From: F23-D06 sp045600525 | GTDB lineage: Bacteria; Bacteroidota; Bacteroidia; Bacteroidales; WCHB1-69 | NCBI GenBank assembly: GCA_045600525.1 | Contig: JAZRYC010000169.1 | Span: forward strand, 1-6,467 | Direction: 5' to 3' | DNA length: 6,467 bases | Shown: piece after piece, positions 1 through 5,685 of the stretch | Position numbering within the stretch: the first letter of the stretch is position 1 | How the letters are laid out: each line of letters starts with the position of its first letter | Notes under the pieces: generated by a model | The model's database searches: none | The model's input: the letters and a program-made list of their open reading frames with translations, nothing else | What the model was told of the DNA's origin: nothing | Program-made: the position numbers and the translations under genes

Positions 1-7
1 TATTCCT

Positions 8-1219
8 ATGAAAGACCTCCTTTTAAAAAGATTTTCAAAGTACATTTCCTACGCAACTACTTCCGATGAAAACTCTACCTCCTACCCAAGTACCCAGGCT
101 CTGTTGGATTTCGGAGACGTAATGGTAGAAGAACTAAAGTCCATCGGTATGACCGAAGTGGAAAAAGATCAATACGGCTATGTTACAGCATTACTTCCGA
201 GTAATACAGACCAAACGCTGCCCACCATCGGTTTCATCGCCCATTTTGATACCGCTCCCGATATGCCCGGTATCTCATCTCCCCGTATCATTGAAAACTA
301 CGATGGTCAAGATATTCTGTTGGATGCCGAAACAAACACCGCACTCACTCTGGCAGACTTTCCTGAATTGGCTGACTACAAAGGACAAACACTACTTACA
401 ACCGATGGAAAAACCTTGTTGGGTGCCGATGATAAAGCCGGTGTGGCCGAAATCGTCTGTGCTATGGAATACCTCATCCAACACCCTGAAATCAAACATG
501 GCCCTATTAAAGTCGGGTTCACACCCGATGAGGAAATCGGGCAGGGCGTTAAATACTTCAACGTTGAAAAATTCGGCTGTGATTTCGGATATACGATGGA
601 CGGAGGCGCTATTGGAGAACTTGAATATGAAAACTTCAATGCCGCTTCGGCCGTCATCAAAATCCAAGGAAGAAACATCCATCCGGGATATGCCAAGAAC
701 AAAATGGTCAATTCCCAATTGATCGCCATGGAACTCAACAGTATGCTTCCTGAATTCGAGCGTCCGCAGTACACACAAGATTATGAAGGATTCTTCCTTC
801 TCATCCATATGGAAGGCAGCGTTGAACAAAGTCAGCTCAACTATATCATTCGCGATCACGACAGAGTTAAATTTGAAGCGAAGAAACAACAACTCCAAGA
901 CATTGTTCAATTCCTCAACAAAAAATACGACCATCGTCTTTCCTGTGAAATCAAAGACCAATACTACAATATGCGCGAACAGGTAGAACCTGTCTTCTAT
1001 GTTGTTGAACGGGCTACGAAGGCCATGGAAAAAGCCGGCATCACGCCCAAAGTGCAACCTATCCGTGGCGGCACCGATGGGGCCAATCTTTCCTTCAGAG
1101 GTCTTCCCTGCCCGAACATTTTTGCCGGAGGCCATAACTTTCACGGCAAATATGAATACGTTCCGCTTGAATCCATGGTTAAGGCCACTGAAGTGGTCAT
1201 CAATATTGCCATGGCATAA
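8..1219 (+). CDS. pepT: Peptidase T (tripeptide aminopeptidase)
   Basis: Zinc-dependent cytosolic exopeptidase of the M20 family that removes the N-terminal residue from tripeptides. At 403 aa it is full length. The metal and catalytic motifs are all visible: AHFDTAPD with His79 and Asp81, LLGADDKAG with Asp141, TPDEEIGQG with the Glu175-Glu176 pair, TMDGG with Asp198, and GGHNFHGKYE with the late His379. GGTDGANLSFRGLP (about 354-367) is the usual C-terminal catalytic-domain signature, and GRNIHPGYAK (about 221-230) belongs to the lid/dimerisation domain. The start at 8 gives the family-typical MKDLLLKRF N-terminus; only seven bases precede it, so no promoter or ribosome site can be judged. 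The gene is convergent with coaE and ends in a shared hairpin terminator. Nothing looks broken. Confidence 0.97.
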   Translation: MKDLLLKRFSKYISYATTSDENSTSYPSTQALLDFGDVMVEELKSIGMTEVEKDQYGYVTALLPSNTDQTLPTIGFIAHFDTAPDMPGISSPRIIENYDGQDILLDAETNTALTLADFPELADYKGQTLLTTDGKTLLGADDKAGVAEIVCAMEYLIQHPEIKHGPIKVGFTPDEEIGQGVKYFNVEKFGCDFGYTMDGGAIGELEYENFNAASAVIKIQGRNIHPGYAKNKMVNSQLIAMELNSMLPEFERPQYTQDYEGFFLLIHMEGSVEQSQLNYIIRDHDRVKFEAKKQQLQDIVQFLNKKYDHRLSCEIKDQYYNMREQVEPVFYVVERATKAMEKAGITPKVQPIRGGTDGANLSFRGLPCPNIFAGGHNFHGKYEYVPLESMVKATEVVINIAMA

Positions 1220-1225
1220 TAACAG

Positions 1226-1253
1226 AAAAGAGGCGAATTTTTTCGCCTCTTTT
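1226..1253. terminator. Bidirectional intrinsic terminator between pepT and coaE
   Basis: A perfect 12-bp stem (1226-1237 with 1242-1253, core GAGGCGAA/TTCGCCTC) closes a TTTT loop and runs into a T-rich tract on the plus strand. On the minus strand the arm ends in TTTT right after the coaE stop codon (1254-1256). The hairpin lies seven bases after the pepT stop and abuts the coaE stop, so it probably ends both convergent transcripts. Confidence 0.9.
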
Positions 1254-1811
1254 TTATTTTATTGCTAATGCCTCTTCATAGGTTTCTCCTGTGCAAACCA
1301 CCAAATCTGCCCGCCGACATTTTTCCTCCTGAGGCAGCTGTCTTGACATTCTTTGCAAAATGTCCTCACGCGAAAGCTGGGGATTTCTAATCAAAATCCT
1401 CTTGATTCGCAGTTCCAATGGAGCATCAACCACAATGATCTTATCAAAATAAGAATCCAACTGGTTTTCATAAACAATGGCCGACTCCATCATTACCGTG
1501 TCGCCTGACTGTTTTTCTGCCCATTCCGCAAACAAACGCATAACGGCAGGATGCACCAACTGGTTTAATTGTTGTAGCTTCTCGGCATCGGAAAAGACCA
1601 TTTTCGACAATTGCGGGAAGTCTATTTCTCCCTTATCATCAAAAACATCCTTCCCAAACAAAGACAATAGTTTTTCCTTGAAAAGAGAATCCCTATATAG
1701 TTTTTTGGCTTCGTCATCGGCATAAAACACCGGAATACCCATTTGTATAAAATGCTTAGACAAATAAGTCTTTCCAGTACCTATTCCTCCGGTTAATGCA
1801 ACTTTATACAT
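1254..1811 (-). CDS. coaE: Dephospho-CoA kinase
   Basis: Catalyses the last step of coenzyme A synthesis, ATP-dependent phosphorylation of the 3'-hydroxyl of dephospho-CoA, in the cytosol. The protein opens with a Walker A P-loop GGIGTGKT (residues 8-15). It then shows the acidic ADD motif at 31-33 (family usually DAD) followed by EAKKLY, the conserved LVHPAV (85-90), and a basic LID-like region with RIKRILIRNPQLSREDILQRM (about 135-155) and QEEKCRRAD (161-169). At 185 aa it is slightly short for the family, which commonly runs about 195-205, but no motif is missing. The start codon overlaps the stop of the upstream YbbR-like gene by one base (TAATG), which suggests translational coupling. 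Gene order yajC–ybbR-like–coaE supports the identity. Confidence 0.95.
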   Translation of the reverse strand: MYKVALTGGIGTGKTYLSKHFIQMGIPVFYADDEAKKLYRDSLFKEKLLSLFGKDVFDDKGEIDFPQLSKMVFSDAEKLQQLNQLVHPAVMRLFAEWAEKQSGDTVMMESAIVYENQLDSYFDKIIVVDAPLELRIKRILIRNPQLSREDILQRMSRQLPQEEKCRRADLVVCTGETYEEALAIK

Positions 1812-2215
1812 TATTTCAAATAAAAGGTGATCACTTCGGGTGATTCCACAGCCACCAATTCCGAGCCATAGTTGTTATGAGAAAGGAAATCCCGCATCTC
1901 TTTATTCGTGAACGTATACACAGAAACCTTATGTTTAGGCTTAATCAAATCCGCCACAGAAATATACACCACCCTTTCATTATCATTAAATGGAGCCGCA
2001 AGATATTTCAACCCCTTCTGATTAAAAGTGAGCGCAATCGTTGAATCTGATATGGTTACCGACTTTTTACCATCGGGAAGATTGTAGCCTTGGATTTTAA
2101 AATTATAGGTAACCCTGTAATCTTTTGAAAAGGTCACAACGAACCAGGCGGCAGCTGCGATGAAAAGACATACCAGAAAGGCAATGGACGGTAATTTGAG
2201 TTTTTCCTTTGTCAT
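1811..2215 (-). CDS. Short YbbR-like membrane-anchored protein
   Basis: A 134-aa protein with a lysine-rich cytoplasmic N-terminus and one hydrophobic segment (about residues 9-29, SIAFLVCLFIAAAAWFVV), followed by a beta-rich extracytoplasmic domain. That pattern, including the WF at the end of the membrane segment and the closing VESPEVITFYLK, resembles a single YbbR repeat. YbbR/CdaR-type proteins are known in other bacteria as regulators of the diadenylate cyclase CdaA, but no cyclase gene is in this window, so that role is not claimed. Position between yajC and coaE is where Bacteroidetes carry a YbbR-like gene; versions I recall there are longer, with several repeats. The gene begins 11 bases after yajC and overlaps coaE by one base. 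A divergent or truncated form is possible; the identity rests on topology and context more than on strong motifs. Confidence 0.65.
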   Translation of the reverse strand: MTKEKLKLPSIAFLVCLFIAAAAWFVVTFSKDYRVTYNFKIQGYNLPDGKKSVTISDSTIALTFNQKGLKYLAAPFNDNERVVYISVADLIKPKHKVSVYTFTNKEMRDFLSHNNYGSELVAVESPEVITFYLK

Positions 2216-2226
2216 AAGAAAAAAAA

Positions 2227-2562
2227 CTAATTTTCTTTTTTCTGTGCATTTTTCAGTTGAGCCTCATCTACTGCCACGGCAGATTTCTCAATTTCAATGC
2301 GAACATCGTTGGCAATTTCCACCACAAAAGTGTTTTCCTTAACTTCTGCTATTTTTCCGTGAATACCACCAATAGTCGTTATTTTATCACCCTTTTGAAG
2401 GCTTTTCTTAAATTCTTCCATTTGTTTCTGGCGTTTCTGCTGAGGACGTATCATGAAAAAATAGAAAATAAGAATAATAGCGAGGATAAATATCAAAGTC
2501 ATACTTCCACCGCCGGCATTTCCCGCAGCAGGTGCGTCTAACATAGTAAAGAAACGATTCAT
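2227..2562 (-). CDS. yajC: Preprotein translocase subunit YajC
   Basis: Small single-pass inner-membrane protein that associates with SecDF and the SecYEG translocon. The 111-aa length and layout are typical. A short N-terminal tail rich in Gly and Ala is followed by a membrane helix (about 21-38, MTLIFILAIILIFYFFMI), then the signature RPQQKRQKQMEEF (39-51), then a small domain LQKGDKITTIGGIHGKIAEV (about 55-74) that is the most conserved part of the family, and a charged C-terminus. Met1 at 2562 is taken as start; Met7 is an alternative. The first gene of a likely yajC–ybbR-like–coaE operon. In Bacteroides nusB usually lies just upstream; here that place is taken by a glycoside hydrolase gene. 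Confidence 0.95.
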   Translation of the reverse strand: MNRFFTMLDAPAAGNAGGGSMTLIFILAIILIFYFFMIRPQQKRQKQMEEFKKSLQKGDKITTIGGIHGKIAEVKENTFVVEIANDVRIEIEKSAVAVDEAQLKNAQKKEN

Positions 2563-2619
2563 TGTGTGTAAATTTTAATGATTAATAATGATTGTCTTAA
2601 TAAAATAATCTTTTGGCGG

Positions 2620-2647
2620 CAAAAATAACAAATCCATTGATATCAAC
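2620..2647 (-). promoter_or_regulatory. Possible Bacteroidetes-type promoter for yajC operon
   Basis: On the minus strand TATTTTTG (2627-2620) fits the Bacteroidetes -7 consensus TAnnTTTG, and GTTG (2647-2644) lies 16 bases upstream as a candidate -33 element. The pair sits about 60 bases before the yajC start, in the gap after the glycoside hydrolase gene. The spacing is somewhat short and the region is AT-rich, so a chance match is possible. Confidence 0.4.
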
Positions 2648-2705
2648 CGCCATTTGTGCTACTATTTTGAATGAGACTTCACAGATACCCCCATCCGTTC
2701 TTTCT

Positions 2706-4112
2706 CTATTTCAATCCCAGTTCTACGAAATAAGTGCCTTCAGCATCAGCCGAAATAAAGGGCTTTGATTTTCTACCATTGATCCGGCAGTTTTTTATTT
2801 TATTCCCCTTCCCTACTATTGTAATATTTAGAACGGCATTGCGATAAGGAATGTCTTTCAGTTCGACTTTTCCTGTTGAAGAACCTAGCGGCCGAAAATA
2901 TAAGCCTTCGGGCTGAGGTTTCATTCCTGCGATATAGTACAAATAATTGCGCAGAAAACCAGTTGCACACCATGTTTGGTGGTTGAGCGGCGGCCACAAC
3001 GAACCACACTGCCATCCGCCAGAAGGAACACCGTCGGGCGTATAGATTTCGTGAAAGTTCACTTCTCCTTTAGGATCACACTGCGTGGCTAAACGAGCTA
3101 AATTGGACACTTCGAAATAAAAGGAGTCATATTTTCCGACTTCGGCACAAGCAGACGCATAGAACATATTTACATGCGGCCACACCATCACGTTATGCCG
3201 CCCCGGCTTTTCCTCACTACACCGCTTCAAACAAGGCCACACGCTGGGAATTCCAGAAGATGTGGAATACACGTTATCAATAATGCCGCACGCCTCTTCG
3301 GGTGTTACCAGTCCAAACAAGATAGCATATGCCACACCCATTCCTTCTTGAAATTCGTGCTTTTTCCCCTGATGATCAATCAGAAAATAAAACCGATGGT
3401 TGGGCGCGTCATAAAGATGTTTGCGGAATTGCTCACGTAATAACCGAGCCTTCTCTTCGTAGGTTTGCACTGCTGTGGGTTCGCGTAAGCGCGCCATCTC
3501 CGCCAAACATCTATATGACTGATAATAAAGCGCATTTGTAGATAAGCATTTGATGTTTCGGGAATTTTTGTGCGCCAACACATTACCGTTGAATTTGAGC
3601 ATCGTGTCAAAGATCGGTTCCTCGTATGCGGTGATGCCGTCTTGGAAAACGGCTGGGCCCATAAAAAGACCATAGGCCACATCATAGCAGGAGTCTTCCA
3701 ATTCTTGCATCGTTCGCTTGCAACACAAATAGGCCTGTGTAAGAAAATCCTCCCGCCCTGTAACCAAGTAATGGTTCCACGCACCAAGCGTCCAAATGAT
3801 CTTGTCCCAATACTGATGACCAATGGTTTGGCGGTCACTGGTAACGCTCCAAAGGGAGTATTCTGCTACATCAGGACGAAGAATGGAAACGGCATTCCAG
3901 GCATTCATAGAGATGTCGCGCGTCCATTCGCCACCGTAGTCGGCACCAGCCTTCAACAATTGTCCTTCCGTATTGTGGTCAATCGTCCAAATGGCGGTTG
4001 CCAACGCCTTGTCCTGCTGTTCATCACCTGTGATGATGGTTTGCGCCTGCACCGCGATAAAAATAATGGATAAAACGGCAATCAAATAGAGATTTCTCAT
4101 CTTTTCATTCAA
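2706..4112 (-). CDS. Secreted six-hairpin (alpha/alpha)6 glycoside hydrolase, MGH1-like
   Basis: A 468-aa exported protein with a classic signal peptide: MRNLYLIAVLSIIFIAVQA, with likely cleavage after VQA near residue 23. The residue after the cleavage site is Gln, so it is not a lipoprotein and is probably periplasmic or secreted. The mature part shows features of helical-barrel glycosidases related to glycogen-debranching enzymes, GH63 and rhamnosidases: GGEWTRD (60-66), EGMGVAYAILFG (256-267), SGIPSVWPC (286-293), WPHVNMFYA (311-319), SGGWQCGSLWP (364-374) and a C-terminal beta segment after EGLYFRPLG. Substrate cannot be read from the sequence and I do not assign a GH family number. Met1 (4112) lies only seven bases after the tRNA terminator; Met5 (4100) is the alternative and gives a cleaner signal peptide. 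No sugar transporter or SusC/D gene is nearby, so this is not an obvious polysaccharide utilisation locus. Confidence 0.8.
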   Translation of the reverse strand: MNEKMRNLYLIAVLSIIFIAVQAQTIITGDEQQDKALATAIWTIDHNTEGQLLKAGADYGGEWTRDISMNAWNAVSILRPDVAEYSLWSVTSDRQTIGHQYWDKIIWTLGAWNHYLVTGREDFLTQAYLCCKRTMQELEDSCYDVAYGLFMGPAVFQDGITAYEEPIFDTMLKFNGNVLAHKNSRNIKCLSTNALYYQSYRCLAEMARLREPTAVQTYEEKARLLREQFRKHLYDAPNHRFYFLIDHQGKKHEFQEGMGVAYAILFGLVTPEEACGIIDNVYSTSSGIPSVWPCLKRCSEEKPGRHNVMVWPHVNMFYASACAEVGKYDSFYFEVSNLARLATQCDPKGEVNFHEIYTPDGVPSGGWQCGSLWPPLNHQTWCATGFLRNYLYYIAGMKPQPEGLYFRPLGSSTGKVELKDIPYRNAVLNITIVGKGNKIKNCRINGRKSKPFISADAEGTYFVELGLK

Positions 4113-4118
4113 TTTAGC

Positions 4119-4150
4119 AAAAAAAGGATTGCAGTCTATACCACAATCCT
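4119..4150 (-). terminator. Intrinsic terminator after tRNA-Arg
   Basis: On the minus strand AGGATTG (4150-4144) pairs perfectly with CAATCCT (4131-4125) around a 12-base loop and is followed by six T (4124-4119). It begins 11 bases after the tRNA 3' end, as expected for a tRNA terminator. Its T-tract ends six bases before the glycoside hydrolase start codon, so it also forms that gene's immediate leader. Confidence 0.8.
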
Positions 4151-4161
4151 CTCTCCTTTAG

Positions 4162-4235
4162 TGACCCTGGCGGGATTCAAACCCACGACTTTCAGAACCG
4201 GAATCTGACGTTCTATTCAGCTGAACTACAGGGCC
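4162..4235 (-). tRNA. tRNA-Arg (anticodon CCG)
   Basis: A 74-nt tRNA that folds completely by eye. The acceptor stem GGCCCTG/CAGGGTC has one G-T pair and discriminator A. The D stem is GTTC/GAAC. The anticodon stem TCAGA/TCTGA closes the loop TTCCGGT, giving anticodon CCG (4201-4199), which reads the arginine codon CGG. The T stem is GTGGG/CCCGC with loop TTTGAAT. CCA is not encoded, as is common in Bacteroidetes, so it must be added after transcription. It lies on the same strand as serA, with a repeat hairpin between them, and has a terminator just downstream. No separate promoter is recognisable in the short gap upstream, so cotranscription with serA is possible. Confidence 0.95.
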
Positions 4236-4241
4236 AATAAA

Positions 4242-4307
4242 AGTGATCAGTGAGTAGTGAACAGTGATTTGGAAAATCAGATCACTGCTCACTCTTCACC
4301 GTTCACT
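4242..4307. repeat. Mirrored tandem repeat of AGTGANN (hairpin, no gene inside)
   Basis: The left arm (4242-4269) is four exact head-to-tail copies of the 7-mer AGTGANN. The right arm (4280-4307) is four copies of the reverse complement NNTCACT, with one core substitution in the unit at 4294-4300. The arms face each other across a 10-base centre (4270-4279). By my count 22 of 28 positions pair, and five of the six mismatches fall in the two variable NN bases. The structure starts six bases from the serA stop and ends six bases from the tRNA, filling the gap. On the serA transcript the hairpin is followed by CTTTTATT, so it could weakly terminate or protect the serA mRNA. Confidence 0.9.
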
Positions 4308-4313
4308 CATATA

Positions 4314-5231
4314 CTATTTATTGACTTGGAATTTCTTGTTACCAGTCTTGAAGAAATCAGCGATTTGGTTAGCGGCGGCGATACCGGCGTTAACGTTGGC
4401 TTCTTCCGTTTGCGCACCCATTTTCTTGGGGGTAGCAAAGTAACGGCCTTCAAATGCCTTGAATTCAGCATCAGCATCCGGCATAATGTCGGAGATGTAT
4501 TTGAGGTCGGTGCGTTCGCCCATCAGCTTGATCAAACCAGCTTCGTCGATGACTTCCTTACGAGCGGTATTGATGAGGATACCGCCTTTCTTCATCTTAC
4601 CTACTACATCGTAGTTAATGCTTTGCTTAGTTTCTGCGGTTGCAGGAATATGCAAAGAAACGATATCGCAAGTTTCAAACAAAGCGTCGCGGCTTGCCAC
4701 TGCGTGCACACCAGCTTCTTCAATAACATTTGCAGGGCAGAAGGCATCAAATGCGTAAACATCCATGCCGAAACCTTTAGCGATACGAGCCACGTTGCGG
4801 CCTACGTTACCGAATGCGAGCAAACCTAATTTTTTGCCCATCAATTCAGAACCGGACTTGCCATTGTAGAAATTACGAACACCATAAACCAACAAACCCA
4901 TTACCAATTCGGCAACAGCGTTAGAGTTTTGGCCAGGAGTATTCATAGCCACGATGTTGTTAGCCGTACAAGCTTCGAGGTCAAGGTTGTCGAAACCAGC
5001 GCCTGCGCGAACCACGATTTTGAGGTTCTTAGCGTGGTCGATAACTTCTTTCGTAACCTTGTCGGAACGAACGATTAAAGCGTCAACGTCAGCAACGGCT
5101 GCGTAAAATTCGTTAACGTCTGTATATTTTTCCAAAAGGGCCAATTCATAGCCGTTTTTTTCAACTACTTCGCGAATGCCGTCAACAGCAACTTTTGCGA
5201 AAGGTTTTTCTGTTGCAACTAAAACTTTCAT
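4314..5231 (-). CDS. serA: D-3-phosphoglycerate dehydrogenase, short Bacteroidetes type
   Basis: Oxidises 3-phosphoglycerate to 3-phosphohydroxypyruvate with NAD, the first committed step of serine synthesis. The 305-aa protein has only the substrate- and nucleotide-binding domains; the C-terminal ACT regulatory domain of longer SerA forms is absent. Visible motifs are VVRAGAGFDNLDL (73-85), MNTPGQNSNAVAELV (96-110), the nucleotide loop AFGNVGRNVA (139-148; first Gly of GxGxxG replaced by Ala), Asp162 after the second strand (consistent with NAD preference), and NTARKEVID with catalytic Arg224. Where most members of the D-2-hydroxyacid dehydrogenase family have the catalytic His (TPHxGA), this one has TPKKMGAQT with Lys269-Lys270, the lysine (type IIIK) form. 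Upstream, TAGGTAAG precedes the ATG directly and may serve as ribosome site. It is separated from serC by the repeat-bounded gene at 5272-5637. Confidence 0.95.
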   Translation of the reverse strand: MKVLVATEKPFAKVAVDGIREVVEKNGYELALLEKYTDVNEFYAAVADVDALIVRSDKVTKEVIDHAKNLKIVVRAGAGFDNLDLEACTANNIVAMNTPGQNSNAVAELVMGLLVYGVRNFYNGKSGSELMGKKLGLLAFGNVGRNVARIAKGFGMDVYAFDAFCPANVIEEAGVHAVASRDALFETCDIVSLHIPATAETKQSINYDVVGKMKKGGILINTARKEVIDEAGLIKLMGERTDLKYISDIMPDADAEFKAFEGRYFATPKKMGAQTEEANVNAGIAAANQIADFFKTGNKKFQVNK

Positions 5232-5240
5232 CTTACCTAT

Positions 5241-5280
5241 TATTAAATTATTAAGATATTAAGATATTAAATTATTGATT
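5241..5280. repeat. Left arm: five tandem copies of TATTAANN
   Basis: Five head-to-tail 8-bp units at 5241, 5249, 5257, 5265 and 5273. The first four have the core TATTAA followed by AT or GA; the last, nearest the gene, is changed to TATTGATT. This arm is in inverted orientation to the one at 5636-5675, and it contains the stop codon (5272-5274) and last two sense codons of the four-helix gene. It ends nine bases before the serA start codon. Confidence 0.9.
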
Positions 5281-5637
5281 CGGGTCAATATTTGATTTTG
5301 CTGTTTTAAGACTTTTGGTAAGCAAATTAATAATATAAGTCAAATCTTTAACCAAACTATCAAATTTTTCATTTTCAATCAAATGGCTATCTTTCAGTAA
5401 CCTTAACCAATAGTGAGATTCTTTTGCTTCTTTTAATGCTATATGTAATTTGGCAATGAAATCTTTTGTTGATTAAGCACCACCTGCTTCTTCAATATTA
5501 GCACCTATTGATGTTCCAGATCTTGCAAGTTGTTTTGAAATAATGTATTCTTTTGAATCAAATTGCAGCTTTCTACATAACTTAAAAATTTCAAGCGCAA
5601 ATTGATAAGATACTTCCTTCAAAACATCTTTCTTCAT
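5272..5637 (-). pseudogene. Four-helix-bundle protein (23S rRNA IVS protein / Avd-like), interrupted by in-frame stop
   Basis: Translating the minus strand from ATG at 5637-5635 gives a 121-codon frame with TAA at codon 55 (5475-5473), ending in TAA at 5274-5272. The product before the stop contains QLARSGTSIGANIEEAGGA; after it, STKDFIAKLHIALKEAKES and HYWLRLLKDSHLIENEKF continue in the same frame. Together these match the S23/IVP four-helix-bundle family (standalone copies are frequent in Bacteroidetes; related to the Avd accessory protein of diversity-generating retroelements). Family members have Gln at or next to the stop position, so CAA-to-TAA is the simplest change. No ATG follows the stop, so restart is unlikely and a 54-aa fragment would be made. 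The gene is much more AT-rich than its neighbours: about 30% GC over 5341-5580 by hand count, against about 47% in a 60-base sample of serA. Its function is not known to me beyond possible RNA binding inferred from the family. Confidence 0.85.
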
Positions 5638-5683
5638 TCAATAATTTAATAGTTTAATAATTTAATATCTTAATAATCAATTG
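5636..5683. repeat. Right arm: five tandem copies of the reverse-complement unit NNTTAATA
   Basis: Five 8-bp units begin at 5636, 5644, 5652, 5660 and 5668, followed by a degenerate sixth (5676-5683, ATCAATTG). The unit nearest the gene (ATTCAATA, reverse complement TATTGAAT) carries the same A-to-G core change as the gene-proximal unit of the left arm. Against the left arm 33 of 40 positions pair, and every mismatch lies in the last two bases of a unit. The first two bases of the arm supply two bases of the four-helix gene's start codon. The arm begins two bases after the serC stop. Confidence 0.9.
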
Positions 5684-5685
5684 TT

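Noticed and set aside
392..1144. Long open frame antisense to pepT (250 codons)
   Set aside because: It lies wholly inside pepT, whose motifs are complete; the antisense translation has no recognisable family signature and follows from codon bias.
2216..2226. T-tract (eight T) between yajC and the ybbR-like gene as a terminator or slippage site
   Set aside because: Only a weak A-T stem precedes it and the next gene starts at once; more likely a simple AT-rich spacer.
2563..2705. Terminator or small gene after the glycoside hydrolase
   Set aside because: I see no stable hairpin with a T-tract and no convincing frame; only the candidate promoter elements were retained.
3380..3838. 152-codon minus-strand frame inside the glycoside hydrolase gene, which could suggest a frameshift
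   Set aside because: The main frame runs unbroken from 4112 to 2706 with motifs spread throughout, so there is no frameshift; this is an alternative-frame artefact.
4257..4829. Open frame of 190 codons on the plus strand starting in the AGTGANN array
   Set aside because: Antisense to serA over most of its length and without family motifs; its start lies in the repeat. Treated as a shadow of serA.
5241..5683. CRISPR array or transposon inverted repeats
   Set aside because: Units of 7-8 bp are contiguous without spacers, so not CRISPR. No transposase and no clear target-site duplication are visible, so not a standard insertion sequence.
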